This document shows positions 53,477 through 62,537 of a stretch of DNA of 62,590 nt, piece by piece. Numbering within the stretch: position 1 is the first letter of the stretch; each line of letters starts with the position of its first letter. Source of the DNA: Ruminococcus sp. (lineage in GTDB: Bacteria; Bacillota; Clostridia; Oscillospirales; Ruminococcaceae). Both the position numbers and the translations under genes were made by a program. Where the stretch lies: contig JAJQIH010000004.1 of the NCBI GenBank assembly GCA_021199305.1, positions 1 through 62,590 on the forward strand, in the 5' to 3' direction. The notes below the pieces were generated by a model. It had not been told where the DNA came from. It worked only from the letters and a program-made list of their open reading frames with translations, and searched no databases.

Positions 53477-54595
53477 ATGTCAAAAAATATATGGAAAAGT
53501 CTGAGGTATAAAAACGTCGCCATAGTGCTTGCAATTATCCTGCTGATAATTCTTATAATCTGCGCTTCCTGTTCAAGTGATACTGCAGAGGTTGATCCGA
53601 ACGCTACAAAGGTTCAGACAATTGCTGATAATACATCTTCGTCTGATGAATCTTCATCTGCGTTGTTTGAGTCGTCAACCGTAACGTCAGTTACAAACTC
53701 TACCGCTTTAAGCTCAGGAAATCTGGTGGTTGTAAATGACGAGTATCCATTAGATACCGATTTAAGCGACAGCGTTGTTTCGCTGATTTCCTATAATACC
53801 GACGACGACGGAAACAGATTGTTTTCTCTTACCGACAGCTCGGTAACGGCTACCGAAACCGCCGCTAAGCAGCTTAAATCTATGATGACTGACTTTTATG
53901 CTGAAACTCAGAACAGCACACTCTTTATCGCAAGCGGTTACCTTTCATCTGACGAGCAGGATTCTGAGCCTTTTGAAGCTGGAAGCAATGACGTCGGAAC
54001 TGGTCTTTCGCTTTCTTTAGGAACCTGGATTGATTCAACAAGAGGTGACTACGACGGCTCTGGCGACTTTGAATGGCTGACAGAGAATATGTCAAAATAC
54101 GGCTTTATCACAAGATATACTGATGATAAAAGCTCAGTTACAGGAGCGGCAGGAGACCCGGCTCTTATCAGATATGTCGGACTTCCGCACGCAGAGCTTA
54201 TGGAAGAAAACGACTTCTGCTTAGAAGAATATATCGAGTTTATAAAGGCCTATACTTACGATAATCCGCTGCAGCATACAGCTTCAAACGGAATCAGCTA
54301 CGCTGTTTACTATACTGAAATGAAAAAGGGCAACACAACAGATATTGAAATTCCAACCCAGTCGGACGGAACCGAATACACTCATTCGATTTCAGGAAAT
54401 AATATAGACGGCTACATCGTAACTGTAGCTCTTGAAAAGACAGAAACCACAACTACTACAACAACCACTACTACCACGACCGCCGAAGCGACAACGGCGA
54501 GTGAAGCTGATGCAGACGCCGATGCTGAAGATACAACTACAACTACAGCAAACGGCGATACAACCACAACGACTGCATTTATAGAAACCGATTGA
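53477..54595 (+). CDS. VanY-fold protein lacking zinc ligands
   Basis: The ATG at 53477 (RBS GGAGGAAAG) gives 372 residues: a hydrophobic signal/anchor (about 13-32, possibly a lipoprotein at Cys32), a Ser-rich linker, a D-Ala-D-Ala carboxypeptidase domain (about 80-260), and a Thr/Glu-rich tail. The order is that of VanY (NLVVVNDEYPL, FIASGYLSSDEQ, TGLSLSLGTW, YGFITRYTDDKSSVTGAAGDP, LIRYVGLPHAELMEENDFCLEEYIEF). At the metal-binding SxHxxGxAxD site it has NDVGTGLSLS, and the ExxH of EPWHFRYVG reads DPALIRYVG, so all three zinc ligands are gone. It probably binds peptidoglycan or is a pseudoenzyme. Confidence 0.75.
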   Translation: MSKNIWKSLRYKNVAIVLAIILLIILIICASCSSDTAEVDPNATKVQTIADNTSSSDESSSALFESSTVTSVTNSTALSSGNLVVVNDEYPLDTDLSDSVVSLISYNTDDDGNRLFSLTDSSVTATETAAKQLKSMMTDFYAETQNSTLFIASGYLSSDEQDSEPFEAGSNDVGTGLSLSLGTWIDSTRGDYDGSGDFEWLTENMSKYGFITRYTDDKSSVTGAAGDPALIRYVGLPHAELMEENDFCLEEYIEFIKAYTYDNPLQHTASNGISYAVYYTEMKKGNTTDIEIPTQSDGTEYTHSISGNNIDGYIVTVALEKTETTTTTTTTTTTTAEATTASEADADADAEDTTTTTANGDTTTTTAFIETD

Positions 54596-54602
54596 TAAAT
54601 TT

Positions 54603-54637
54603 AAGGCTGGCGAATAACGTCAGCCTTTGCTTTTTTA
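54603..54637 (+). terminator. Terminator after the VanY-like gene
   Basis: AAGGCTG(G)CG pairs with CG(T)CAGCCTT and is followed by TGCTTTTTT. Confidence 0.85.
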
Positions 54638-54833
54638 TGTTTTTATGTCAGGCAGACTTACAGAAGTGCTTTTCTATGAGTTAAACCAAAAACCTTAATG
54701 ATATTTTGGTGAAAACTCTTTCTTTTTTGAAAACATTATGCTATACTATACGCAGAAGCAAATGAAGGCGCTTCTCAACATTATTTGAGCAAGATTTTTC
54801 TTGCAAAAAGTTTCAGAACTTTAGGAGGCATAA

Positions 54834-55856
54834 ATGCTGGATTATAAAGGTGAAAAATGCTTGTCCTGCGGCAGAGAATTTACAGACGGCGACGATATAG
54901 TCGTTTGTCCTGAATGCGGTACGCCGTATCACAGGGAATGCTATTTAAAAGAGGGTAAGTGCATAAACGAGTCGCTTCATGCAAGCGGCGAATCGTGGAG
55001 AGCTCAGGGTTCAGACGAGGGCAAGGTAAAGTGCCAGCGCTGCGGTGGCTTAAACGGCGCAGATTTTGAATACTGCTCTCATTGCGGCTATCCGTTAAAA
55101 GCGGAGGATACCGAACGCCCGTTTAATAATACTTCCACTAACCAGCAGGGCGCTTACGGAAACACAGGAAATTATGGAAATGGTCCTTATGGCGGATTTG
55201 GCGGACAAAGAGGCTTTTACGGCGGCTTTGGAAGCGCTCCGCAAAGCTCCGACCCGTTTGAATTTTACTGCAAAAACTATGGAATTGATTCAAACGACAG
55301 AATTGACAGCATTGGTATAAAGGAATACTTTAAGTATCTTCGTTCAAATCCAATGTACTACATCACGAAATTTTTGAGGTTTTCTAAAGAGGGAGCAAAG
55401 AGGTCGTTTAACTTCTGCGCATTTTTCTTCCCACACATTTTCTTCTTCTTCAGAAAAATGTATAAGCAGGCGACCGTTTACCTGACCATTTCAATAGTCA
55501 CAACCATAATTGCAGATTGGTTTATGATGTCTTATGTCGACACATCAACCGCTACTACCTATACAGAGCTTGCTAACGCTATGATGCAAAGCATGAATAC
55601 AACTGCAGGCTTTTGGGTAATGTTTGGAGTTTCTGCGTTCTCGATAGTCTCGCGAGTGATAGCGGGAATATTTGCAAACTACTGGTACTATAAAAAGGCG
55701 ACGAAGGACGTAAATCAGATTGTAACCGAGCCGCTAGAAAATACCGAGCGAGATGTGCTGATGGCAAGAAAGGGCGGAACAAGCTTTATGTATGCGCTCT
55801 TAGCTTACTTTATAGCAAATAGCGGTGTGTCAATTTTAATGAGTTTGTTCTTTTAG
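54834..55856 (+). CDS. RING-finger and zinc-ribbon membrane protein
   Basis: A 340-residue protein. Residues 9-36 carry a prokaryotic RING-finger-like set (C9, C12, C25, C28, H33, C36, in CLSCGREFTDGDDIVVCPEC...YHREC), residues about 65-90 a zinc ribbon (CQRCGGLNGADFEYCSHCG), then a Gly/Phe/Tyr-rich linker and a hydrophobic part with three to four helices (about 195-340) of the DUF2628 kind. It has no signal peptide, so the zinc modules face the cytoplasm. Function unknown; adaptor or sorting roles are guesses. RBS AGGAGG; it has its own upstream gap. Confidence 0.8.
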   Translation: MLDYKGEKCLSCGREFTDGDDIVVCPECGTPYHRECYLKEGKCINESLHASGESWRAQGSDEGKVKCQRCGGLNGADFEYCSHCGYPLKAEDTERPFNNTSTNQQGAYGNTGNYGNGPYGGFGGQRGFYGGFGSAPQSSDPFEFYCKNYGIDSNDRIDSIGIKEYFKYLRSNPMYYITKFLRFSKEGAKRSFNFCAFFFPHIFFFFRKMYKQATVYLTISIVTTIIADWFMMSYVDTSTATTYTELANAMMQSMNTTAGFWVMFGVSAFSIVSRVIAGIFANYWYYKKATKDVNQIVTEPLENTERDVLMARKGGTSFMYALLAYFIANSGVSILMSLFF

Positions 55857-55859
55857 GAC

Positions 55860-55888
55860 TTGACAAATTTCAGATAGTGTGATACAAT
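55860..55888 (+). promoter_or_regulatory. Promoter of rpsF-ssb-rpsR
   Basis: Consensus -35 TTGACA (55860-55865), 17 bp, -10 TACAAT (55883-55888). The -35 begins 4 nt after the stop of the RING protein gene. Confidence 0.85.
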
Positions 55889-55948
55889 ACTTGAGTTATC
55901 CTTGCTTGCATTTTGTTGCAGGCGAAATCCAGAAGGAGGTGTATTGTA

Positions 55949-56239
55949 ATGGCAAAACTTACAGAAAACTATGAGGCATTGGTTGCTTTCAGCGCAAAGC
56001 TCGCTGAGGAGGACTTAAACGCTCTTGTAGAAAAGTTTGGCGGAATGATTGAGGCTAATGCTGAAAACGTTTCAACTGATGTATGGGGCAAGAGAAAGCT
56101 TGCTTATGCTATTAACTATGAAACTGAGGGATATTACGTACTTTGGAGCTTTACTTCAAAGCCTGATTACCCAGCAGAGCTTGAGCGTGTTTTAGGCATT
56201 CAGGACGGCGTGTTAAGATACTTAGTTACAGTTAAGTAG
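55949..56239 (+). CDS. rpsF: 30S ribosomal protein S6
   Basis: Binds the S18 partner on the 30S platform. The ATG at 55949 (AGAAGGAGG upstream) gives 96 residues beginning MAKLTENYEALVAFS. It shows the family central WGKRKLAYAINYETEGYYVLWSF. First gene of the classical rpsF-ssb-rpsR operon. It lacks the acidic C-terminal extension of E. coli S6. Confidence 0.95.
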   Translation: MAKLTENYEALVAFSAKLAEEDLNALVEKFGGMIEANAENVSTDVWGKRKLAYAINYETEGYYVLWSFTSKPDYPAELERVLGIQDGVLRYLVTVK

Positions 56240-56261
56240 TGTTGAAGAGAGGAATGTTGTT

Positions 56262-56735
56262 ATGTTAAATCGTGTTATATTGATGGGTAGAATTGCCCAG
56301 GACTTAGAGCTCAGACAAACACCAAGCGGTTCAAGCGTTCTGACTTTTAGTATTGCAGTAGATCGTGGATACGTAAAGCAGGGCGAAGAAAGACAAACTG
56401 ACTTTATTACTTGTGTTGCGTGGAATCAGCGTGCTGAATTTATCAACAATTATTTTTCCAAGGGAAGAATGATTGCTGTTGAAGGACAGCTAAGAACAAG
56501 AAACTACGATGATAAGAATGGCACTAAGCATTATGTAACTGAGGTTTTGGTTGACAGCGTTTCCTTCACAGGAGAGCCAAAGCAGCAGGGTAGCAGCAGC
56601 TATTCACAGCCAAAGGCAAATGCTGGCGCTCCAAGACAAAGCTACGCCGAAACAACACCGAGCAACGAGCCGGTGTCTATTGGAGAGCTTGGAGATTTTG
56701 AAGAAATCTTAAGCGACGACGGCGTACCGTTTTAA
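56262..56735 (+). CDS. ssb: Single-stranded DNA-binding protein
   Basis: Coats single-stranded DNA in replication and repair. 157 residues: an OB fold (1-105, [29 protein letters not shown]) and a flexible Gln/Ser linker ending in the acidic tip SDDGVPF, the protein-interaction hook (DDDIPF in E. coli). Middle gene of rpsF-ssb-rpsR, the standard order in Firmicutes. Confidence 0.97.
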   Translation: MLNRVILMGRIAQDLELRQTPSGSSVLTFSIAVDRGYVKQGEERQTDFITCVAWNQRAEFINNYFSKGRMIAVEGQLRTRNYDDKNGTKHYVTEVLVDSVSFTGEPKQQGSSSYSQPKANAGAPRQSYAETTPSNEPVSIGELGDFEEILSDDGVPF

Positions 56736-56779
56736 TCAGAAATCATTTACCAGAATTTTCGGAAAGAGAGGAATTTGTC

Positions 56780-57016
56780 ATGGAAAGAAATGGCAGACAG
56801 TATAGAAGACCTCGTAAAAAGGTTTGTATGTTCTGTGTTGACAGAGCTGAAAAGATTGATTACAAAGATGTTGCAAAGCTTAGAAAATGCATGACAGAGA
56901 GAGGAAAGATTCTTCCTCGCCGTGTAACAGGAACCTGCGCTGCTCACCAGAGAGAGCTGACAACAGCTATCAAGAGAGCAAGACACATTGCGCTTCTTCC
57001 ATATACAGCAGAATAA
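56780..57016 (+). CDS. rpsR: 30S ribosomal protein S18
   Basis: 78 residues, beginning [19 protein letters not shown]. The core [43 protein letters not shown] is the family signature. It carries a CxxC and two more Cys, so this is the zinc-binding (C+) S18 type. Last gene of the operon; a strong terminator follows. Confidence 0.97.
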   Translation: MERNGRQYRRPRKKVCMFCVDRAEKIDYKDVAKLRKCMTERGKILPRRVTGTCAAHQRELTTAIKRARHIALLPYTAE

Positions 57017-57038
57017 GCATATTAAGTGGTAACGATCA

Positions 57039-57079
57039 GGCACAGAGCAGAGATAAATGTTCTGTGCCTTTGTTTTTTT
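57039..57079 (+). terminator. Terminator of rpsF-ssb-rpsR
   Basis: GGCACAGA pairs with TCTGTGCC across a 14-nt loop and is followed by TTTGTTTTTTT. Confidence 0.85.
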
Positions 57080-57328
57080 GTTTAGAGAATTTATCCACCC
57101 CCGCCAACGGCGGGGGTGGAATAAGAGAATATCGGCACAGAGCTGAGGGGAGTGTTCTTGTATCTTTTGTGAAGCTGCTCCCGCCGCATTATATTGTGAT
57201 TTTCCCATTGAGGGGGAGAGAGCAACACCACTTCATTCGACAAAAATAAACTGATTTGCTTCCTCGCCTTCGGCGGAGTGGATATAGATTCCCTCAAAAT
57301 AACATTTGCAATTTCCATAAACAAACTA

Positions 57329-57356
57329 TTGCAATTTTTAAAAAATATGGTATACT
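57329..57356 (+). promoter_or_regulatory. Promoter of lon
   Basis: -35 TTGCAA (57329-57334), 16-bp AT spacer, -10 TATACT (57351-57356). No CIRCE or CtsR-type site is evident nearby. Confidence 0.7.
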
Positions 57357-57387
57357 ATATAGAAATCAATGATGGTAGGTGAAAGAG

Positions 57388-59805
57388 ATGAATGATAGAA
57401 TTGATATAAAATCGGGTGAAATTTTTTCGCTTCCTTGCGTTGCTATGAGGGATATTGTAATGTTCCCTGGAATGCTTTTGCACTTTGACTGCGCAAGAAA
57501 CATTTCAATAACAGCTTTGAGAAAAGCGCTTGAAAAGGACCAGAGAATATTCCTGACAGCTCAGAAGGACCTTGTAACAGAGGACCCGAGAGCGAAGGAC
57601 GTTTTTTCTGTCGGAGTAATAGCTGAGATAAAGCAGATTGTCAAAACTCCCGACGGAAGAAGCAGAGTAATGGCTGAAGGACTTCAGAAGGCAAAGGTTT
57701 TGAACCTTTATCTTGCAAGGGATAAATACCTTGAAGCTGAGGTTAAAACGCTTCCTAACTATTCAAAGGAAAAGTACGACGAAGCAGAAATCACAGCTCT
57801 TACAAGGGAGCTTAAAAGGCTGTTTGCTCAATACGCTGAAATCTCTCCTCAGATGCCGAAGGAAATTTTCACAGCGATTTTAGGCGCAAAAACTCCAAAG
57901 GAGCTTTTGGAAGGAATAATGTTTAACATCGCAATGCCGCTTGAGGATAAGCAAAGGCTGCTTGAACTTAAAACGGTAGGCGAAAAGCTAAACGAGCTGG
58001 TGCTGATTTTGTCGAACGAGATTGAAGTGCTGGTGCTTGAAAGCCAGATTCAATCGCAGGTAAACGAGCAGATCGACCAGAATCAAAAGGAATATTACCT
58101 CAGAGAGCAGCTAAGAGCAATACATAAAGAGCTTGGCGAGGACGAGGAAATTGAGGACGAAATACATAACTACAATCAGAAGATTGAGTCGCTTGATTTA
58201 GTAGACGAGGTAAGAGAAAAGCTAACCTCCGAGGTAAAAAGGCTCGCTAAAATGCCTGCTTCATCTCAGGAAGCTTCAGTTATAAGAGGGTACTTGGATA
58301 CCTGCCTTGAGCTTCCCTGGAACACGAAAACTGAGGACACAACAGACATTGCAAGAGCACAGAAAATTCTCGACAGAGATCATTACGGACTTAAAAAGGT
58401 CAAGGAAAGAATTTTAGAGAATCTTTCCGTTCGTGCGCTTTCAAATGACGTCAAAGGACAGATTATCTGCCTTTATGGCCCTCCGGGAGTCGGTAAAACA
58501 AGCATTGCTAAATCTGTTGCCGAAGCGCTTGGAAGAAAGTATGTGCGGGTTTCTTTAGGCGGCGTAAAGGACGAGTCTGACATAAGAGGCCACAGAAAAA
58601 CCTATATTGGCTCTATGCCGGGAAGAATTATGGCTGCAATTAAGCAGGCGGGAACCAAAAACCCTGTTATTTTGCTTGACGAAATTGATAAGATGAGCAA
58701 CGATTTCCGCGGCGACCCTTCGTCCGCAATGCTTGAGGTTCTTGACAGCGAGCAAAACAAGGAATTTCGGGATCACTTTATCGAGCTGCCGTTTGACCTT
58801 TCAGAGGTTCTGTTTATAACGACCGCTAACAATCTCGATACCGTTCAGCCGCCGCTGCTTGACAGAATGGAGGTAATCGAGCTTACTTCCTATACAAGGG
58901 AAGAAAAGTTCAACATCGCAAAGCGCCACATTATTCCAAAGCAGGTTAAGAAAAACGGACTCAACGGCTCGATGATAAGATTTTCAAACGACGTTATTTA
59001 CGAGCTTATCGACAGCTATACAAGAGAAGCGGGCGTAAGAAAGTTAGAGCGTGCTATAGCTTCACTTTGCAGAAAGGCGGCAAAGGAAATTGTCGAGGGT
59101 AACGCTCGCAGAGTAAGCTTTACAGCTTCTAACATCGAGAAGTTTTTAGGACCTAAAAAGTATCTGCCTGATATAGTTTCTGATGAGGCTCAGATTGGCG
59201 TTGTAAACGGACTTGCCTGGACGAGTGTCGGCGGAGTTATAATGCCGCTCGAAGCGTTAGTTATGGATGGCAAGGGAAATGTCACCCTTACAGGCTCGCT
59301 CGGCGACGTTATGAAGGAAAGCGCACAGATTGCAGTAAGCTATGCCAGAAGCGTAGCTGACAGGTTTAATATTGACAAGAGCTTTTACAGCAACAAGGAT
59401 ATTCACATTCACGCTCCGGAGGGCGCAGTTCCAAAGGACGGACCGAGCGCAGGAGTTACTATGATCACTGCTATGATTTCCGCTCTTTCGGGAATTAAAG
59501 TCAGAAGCGACGTCGCAATGACAGGTGAGATAACCTTGCGTGGAAAAGTTCTTCCAATCGGCGGACTAAGAGAAAAAACAATGGCGGCTTATAAGGTGGG
59601 AATCAAAACTGTTATAATTCCAAGTGCCAACAAGCCTGACCTTGAAGAGGTTGACGAGGTAGTAAGGTCATCAATTAACTTTGTATACGCCAGAACTATC
59701 GACGATGTTCTGGATGTAGCTTTGGTTAAGAGTGACGAAAGTGCATTGAGCGTACCGATATTTCCAAAGCCAAAGGCAAGCACAAAGCCTGTAATGACAG
59801 TTTAA
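57388..59805 (+). CDS. lon: ATP-dependent protease Lon
   Basis: Cytoplasmic AAA+ serine protease. The ATG at 57388 is chosen (AGGTGAAAG upstream; a GTG 9 nt earlier is less likely), giving 805 residues. The N-domain (about 12-205) is followed by the coiled linker, AAA+ with Walker [10 protein letters not shown] (about 365) and Walker [10 protein letters not shown], and the protease domain with the catalytic Ser in [11 protein letters not shown] (about 689) and Lys in REKTMAAYK (about 732). Dyad intact. Confidence 0.97.
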   Translation: MNDRIDIKSGEIFSLPCVAMRDIVMFPGMLLHFDCARNISITALRKALEKDQRIFLTAQKDLVTEDPRAKDVFSVGVIAEIKQIVKTPDGRSRVMAEGLQKAKVLNLYLARDKYLEAEVKTLPNYSKEKYDEAEITALTRELKRLFAQYAEISPQMPKEIFTAILGAKTPKELLEGIMFNIAMPLEDKQRLLELKTVGEKLNELVLILSNEIEVLVLESQIQSQVNEQIDQNQKEYYLREQLRAIHKELGEDEEIEDEIHNYNQKIESLDLVDEVREKLTSEVKRLAKMPASSQEASVIRGYLDTCLELPWNTKTEDTTDIARAQKILDRDHYGLKKVKERILENLSVRALSNDVKGQIICLYGPPGVGKTSIAKSVAEALGRKYVRVSLGGVKDESDIRGHRKTYIGSMPGRIMAAIKQAGTKNPVILLDEIDKMSNDFRGDPSSAMLEVLDSEQNKEFRDHFIELPFDLSEVLFITTANNLDTVQPPLLDRMEVIELTSYTREEKFNIAKRHIIPKQVKKNGLNGSMIRFSNDVIYELIDSYTREAGVRKLERAIASLCRKAAKEIVEGNARRVSFTASNIEKFLGPKKYLPDIVSDEAQIGVVNGLAWTSVGGVIMPLEALVMDGKGNVTLTGSLGDVMKESAQIAVSYARSVADRFNIDKSFYSNKDIHIHAPEGAVPKDGPSAGVTMITAMISALSGIKVRSDVAMTGEITLRGKVLPIGGLREKTMAAYKVGIKTVIIPSANKPDLEEVDEVVRSSINFVYARTIDDVLDVALVKSDESALSVPIFPKPKASTKPVMTV

Positions 59806-59817
59806 GTGGTGAAGAAG

Positions 59818-60432
59818 ATGAACTTTAACAATGTAAAATTTCTGACATCTTACGGAACTTCGTCACAGCTTCCGAAGCCTAGCCGGATTGAAATTGCCTT
59901 TTCAGGGCATTCAAACGTCGGAAAGTCTTCTCTTATCAATAAGATTTTCAACCGTAAGAGCTTAGCCCGAGTAAGCGCAACGCCTGGCAAAACCGCAACG
60001 ATAAACTTTTTCGACTTTGAAAATATTTTCATCGTCGACCTTCCTGGTTACGGCTACGCAAAGGTTTCAAAAAGCGAAAAGGAACGCTGGAACAAGCTTA
60101 TCGGCGGCTACTTAAACGATACAACCCGCCATTTAGGACTTGTCTTTCAGCTTGTTGATATGCGCCACCCGCCAACGAAGGACGACGTTACAATGATAAA
60201 CTTCCTTATCGACAGCGAGATTCCGTTTGTTATCGCCCTTACAAAGGCTGATAAGCTGAGCCGAACAAAGCGAGGAGAGCGAATGGAAGCTTTTAAAACC
60301 GAAATTCCTTGCTTTGAAGATATTCGCTGCGTTGTATTTTCCGCCGAAACGGGTGAGGGCGCAGACGAAATAAGAGAGATTATCGAAGACATAGCAGCAG
60401 ATGAGTTTGCCGAAGAAGGCGAAGAGCTTTAA
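59818..60432 (+). CDS. engB: Ribosome-biogenesis GTPase YsxC/EngB
   Basis: GTPase needed for 50S assembly. Starting at MNFNNVKFL (59818) it has 204 residues. G1 is GHSNVGKSSL (about 30-39), then the effector T in SATPGKTATIN, G3 DLPGYGYAKVS, G4 TKADKL and G5-like FSAETG. It lies 12 nt after lon, a conserved neighbour pair (lon-ysxC) in Firmicutes. The start is weakly supported by its RBS; an upstream GTG at 59806 is the alternative. Confidence 0.95.
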   Translation: MNFNNVKFLTSYGTSSQLPKPSRIEIAFSGHSNVGKSSLINKIFNRKSLARVSATPGKTATINFFDFENIFIVDLPGYGYAKVSKSEKERWNKLIGGYLNDTTRHLGLVFQLVDMRHPPTKDDVTMINFLIDSEIPFVIALTKADKLSRTKRGERMEAFKTEIPCFEDIRCVVFSAETGEGADEIREIIEDIAADEFAEEGEEL

Positions 60433-60449
60433 ATATTTTTGGCTTAATG

Positions 60450-60484
60450 GAGAGCAGAGATAAAAAATCTGCTCTCTTTTTTTG
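60450..60484 (+). terminator. Terminator after engB
   Basis: GAGAGCAGA pairs with TCTGCTCTC and is followed by seven T. Confidence 0.9.
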
Positions 60485-60502
60485 AAAATTTACAAAAAGG
60501 AC

Positions 60503-60531
60503 TTTACTTTCACGGTTTAGAGTGCTAAAAT
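60503..60531 (+). promoter_or_regulatory. Promoter of the yerC-hslO run
   Basis: -35 TTTACT (60503-60508), 17 bp, -10 TAAAAT (60526-60531). Confidence 0.6.
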
Positions 60532-60590
60532 GTATCTTGAAGCAGGATAAACCTGCTGATAGTATGAATAATTTGTTTGAGGTGTTTGCC

Positions 60591-60890
60591 ATGAACAGTA
60601 AACTTATTGACAAGAGTATGGACGATTTGTTTGAAGCTATTTTGTGCCTTGAAACGAGAGAGGAGTGCTATAAATTCTTCGACGATTTATGCACAATTCC
60701 TGAGCTTAAATCCTTAGCACAGCGTTTTCAGGTCGCAAAGCTTTTAAACGACAAGCGAGTATATAGCGATATAGTTAAAGAAACCGGTGCGTCAACTGCT
60801 ACTATAAGCCGGGTAAACCGTTCGATAAATTACGGAAGTGACGGCTATAGCGTAGTTTTCAAGCGCTTGAAGGAAGGACAGGATAAGTAA
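60591..60890 (+). CDS. YerC/YecD-family TrpR-like regulator
   Basis: The ATG at 60591 (GAGGTG upstream) gives 99 residues, the typical size. The TrpR-like fold is seen in LCTIPELKSLAQRFQVAKLLNDKRVYSDIVKETGASTATISRVNRSINYG, whose last part is the DNA-reading helix. YerC proteins are uncharacterised relatives of the tryptophan repressor; ligand and targets are unknown. It overlaps the methyltransferase start by 1 nt (TAATG). Confidence 0.85.
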   Translation: MNSKLIDKSMDDLFEAILCLETREECYKFFDDLCTIPELKSLAQRFQVAKLLNDKRVYSDIVKETGASTATISRVNRSINYGSDGYSVVFKRLKEGQDK

Positions 60891-61606
60891 TGTCATACGA
60901 CGTTTTAGCCTCCTGTTACGATAGCTTTGTGGGCGTTAATTATGACGACCTTTCAACTCTTATTATGTCGGTCCTGCAGTCGTTTGATATAAACGGCGGG
61001 GTGCTTGCCCTTGCCTGCGGCACTGGCGAGCTTTCTATGCGCCTTAACAATGCAGGCTACAAGGTTACAGGACTTGACCTGTCTGACAAAATGCTTGAAA
61101 GGGCAAGAGAAAAGTGCAACGCTACATTTGTAAAAGGCGATATGACCGATTTTTCTCTTGATAAGCGTTTTAGCGCAGTAGTCTGCACACTTGACTGTAT
61201 AAACCATTTAAGCAGCATAGAAGATGTCAGAAAGGCGTTTCACTGCGTTTATAATAGCCTTGAAGTCGGCGGTATTTTCGTCTTTGACGTAAATTCACCA
61301 TACAAGCACAAGGAGATTTTATCGGATAATTCCTTTGTCTATGAGGATAAAGAAAATCTGCTTGTGTGGAGAAATGATTATGACGAAAAGCTTTCAAGGA
61401 TCGGTATTACTCTTGACCTATTTAAATCTGACGGCGATAGCTACAAGCGTGAGAGCGAAAGCTTTTTTGAATACGACTATTCGCTTGAGGAAATTTGTTC
61501 TGCTTTGGAGCAATGCGGCTTTAACGTAATCGATGTGTCAAGCGAGTATGAAATGGAGGAGGTAACTCCTGATACCGAAAGATATTTTATAATTGCAGGA
61601 AGGTAA
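60890..61606 (+). CDS. Class I SAM-dependent methyltransferase
   Basis: 238 residues. The SAM-binding motif I is VLALACGTGELSMRLNNAGYKVTGLDLSD (about 35-63), followed by FVKGDMTDFSL and VCTLDCINHL. The N-terminus YDVLASCYDSFVGVNYDDL is like those of the YqeM/ubiE-related small-molecule methyltransferases. Substrate unknown. It is encoded between yerC and hslO and is likely cotranscribed with both. Confidence 0.85.
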   Translation: MSYDVLASCYDSFVGVNYDDLSTLIMSVLQSFDINGGVLALACGTGELSMRLNNAGYKVTGLDLSDKMLERAREKCNATFVKGDMTDFSLDKRFSAVVCTLDCINHLSSIEDVRKAFHCVYNSLEVGGIFVFDVNSPYKHKEILSDNSFVYEDKENLLVWRNDYDEKLSRIGITLDLFKSDGDSYKRESESFFEYDYSLEEICSALEQCGFNVIDVSSEYEMEEVTPDTERYFIIAGR

Positions 61607-61612
61607 ATATAT

Positions 61613-62491
61613 ATGGGAAGAATTGTAAGATCAATAAGCGAGGACGCATCTGTTGTATGTTCCGCTATTGACGCTACTGATATAGTAAATGAGATTGAGC
61701 ATATTCACAAGCCGAGCGCTGTTGTAACCGCTGCTCTGGGAAGGCTCGCAATGGGTGCGTCCTTGATGGGCTTTAGCCTTAAAGGAAAGGACGATACAAT
61801 AACTTTGAGAATTAACGGCGGTGGCCCTTGCGGAAATTTAATCGCTGTTTCTGACAGCTTTGGAAACGTCAGAGCTTATGTTCAGAATCCAATAGTTGAG
61901 CTGCCGCTTAACGATAAAGGAAAGCTTGATGTTGGCGGTGCCGTCGGCAGAGACGGCGTTTTAAGCGTCGTTAAGGATTTAGGACTTAAAGAGCCTTATG
62001 TAGGACAGGTTCCTATTGTAAGCGGTGAAATAGCTGAGGATATAACAAGCTATTTCGCTACAAGCGAACAGGTTCCTACTGTTTGTGCACTGGGCGTTTT
62101 GGTAAACCCTGATCTGTCTGTAAAAAAGGCGGGCGGCTTTTTGCTTCAGCTTTTACCATTTGCGCCAGACAACGCTATAGATATAATCGAGAAAAATATC
62201 GCTCATATGACTTCAGTCACCAGGCTTCTGGAGGAGGGTAAAACCGCAGAGGATATATCCCTGATGTCGCTTGACGGCTTGAAGCCAAACGTTCTTGACG
62301 ACTTTGAAGTAAACTACCGCTGTAACTGTTCAAGGGAAAGAGTGGAAACTGCGCTGATTTCTTTAGGCGTCAAGGAGCTTGAGGAGCTAAGTCACGATGA
62401 AAATACAAATATAAAATGTCACTTTTGCACCAAGGAATACAATTTTTCAAGCGAGGACATAAAAAATCTCATTAAAAAGCTTGACAAATAG
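61613..62491 (+). CDS. hslO: Redox-regulated chaperone Hsp33
   Basis: Zinc-controlled holdase activated by oxidative stress with unfolding. 292 residues. The N-terminal core (1-230) starts GRIVRSISEDASVVCSAIDATDIV; the C-terminal switch has the four zinc cysteines in YRCNCSRERVE and IKCHFCTKEY (CxC...CxxC), all intact. Its 3' end contains the -35 of the tRNA promoter. Confidence 0.96.
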   Translation: MGRIVRSISEDASVVCSAIDATDIVNEIEHIHKPSAVVTAALGRLAMGASLMGFSLKGKDDTITLRINGGGPCGNLIAVSDSFGNVRAYVQNPIVELPLNDKGKLDVGGAVGRDGVLSVVKDLGLKEPYVGQVPIVSGEIAEDITSYFATSEQVPTVCALGVLVNPDLSVKKAGGFLLQLLPFAPDNAIDIIEKNIAHMTSVTRLLEEGKTAEDISLMSLDGLKPNVLDDFEVNYRCNCSRERVETALISLGVKELEELSHDENTNIKCHFCTKEYNFSSEDIKNLIKKLDK

Positions 62492-62509
62492 AAAACGATA
62501 GTGTATAAT
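62481..62509 (+). promoter_or_regulatory. Consensus promoter of tRNA-Val
   Basis: Perfect -35 TTGACA (62481-62486), 17 bp, perfect -10 TATAAT (62504-62509). The -35 lies inside the hslO coding end. Confidence 0.9.
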
Positions 62510-62537
62510 AAACTTCGTCGCTTGAAGCGATAAGTGT

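Larger units (their letters stand above)
57017..57387. other. Intergenic region between rpsR and lon
   Basis: It holds the rpsR terminator (57039-57079), a very GC-rich 11-bp perfect palindrome CCACCCCCGCC/GGCGGGGGTGG (57095-57119), a second small GC hairpin (about 57265-57283) and the lon promoter. The palindrome resembles those of the array at 42-592, but lacks the following A(C/T)CTTT motif. No gene is visible. Confidence 0.6.

Noticed and set aside
56747-57208. 153-codon minus-strand ORF opposite rpsR
   Set aside because: It is antisense to a certain ribosomal gene and its terminator and resembles no family.
60516-60530. GAGTGCTAA-like CIRCE half-site before yerC
   Set aside because: Only one half is present; it coincides with the -10 region and the other arm at the required spacing is missing.
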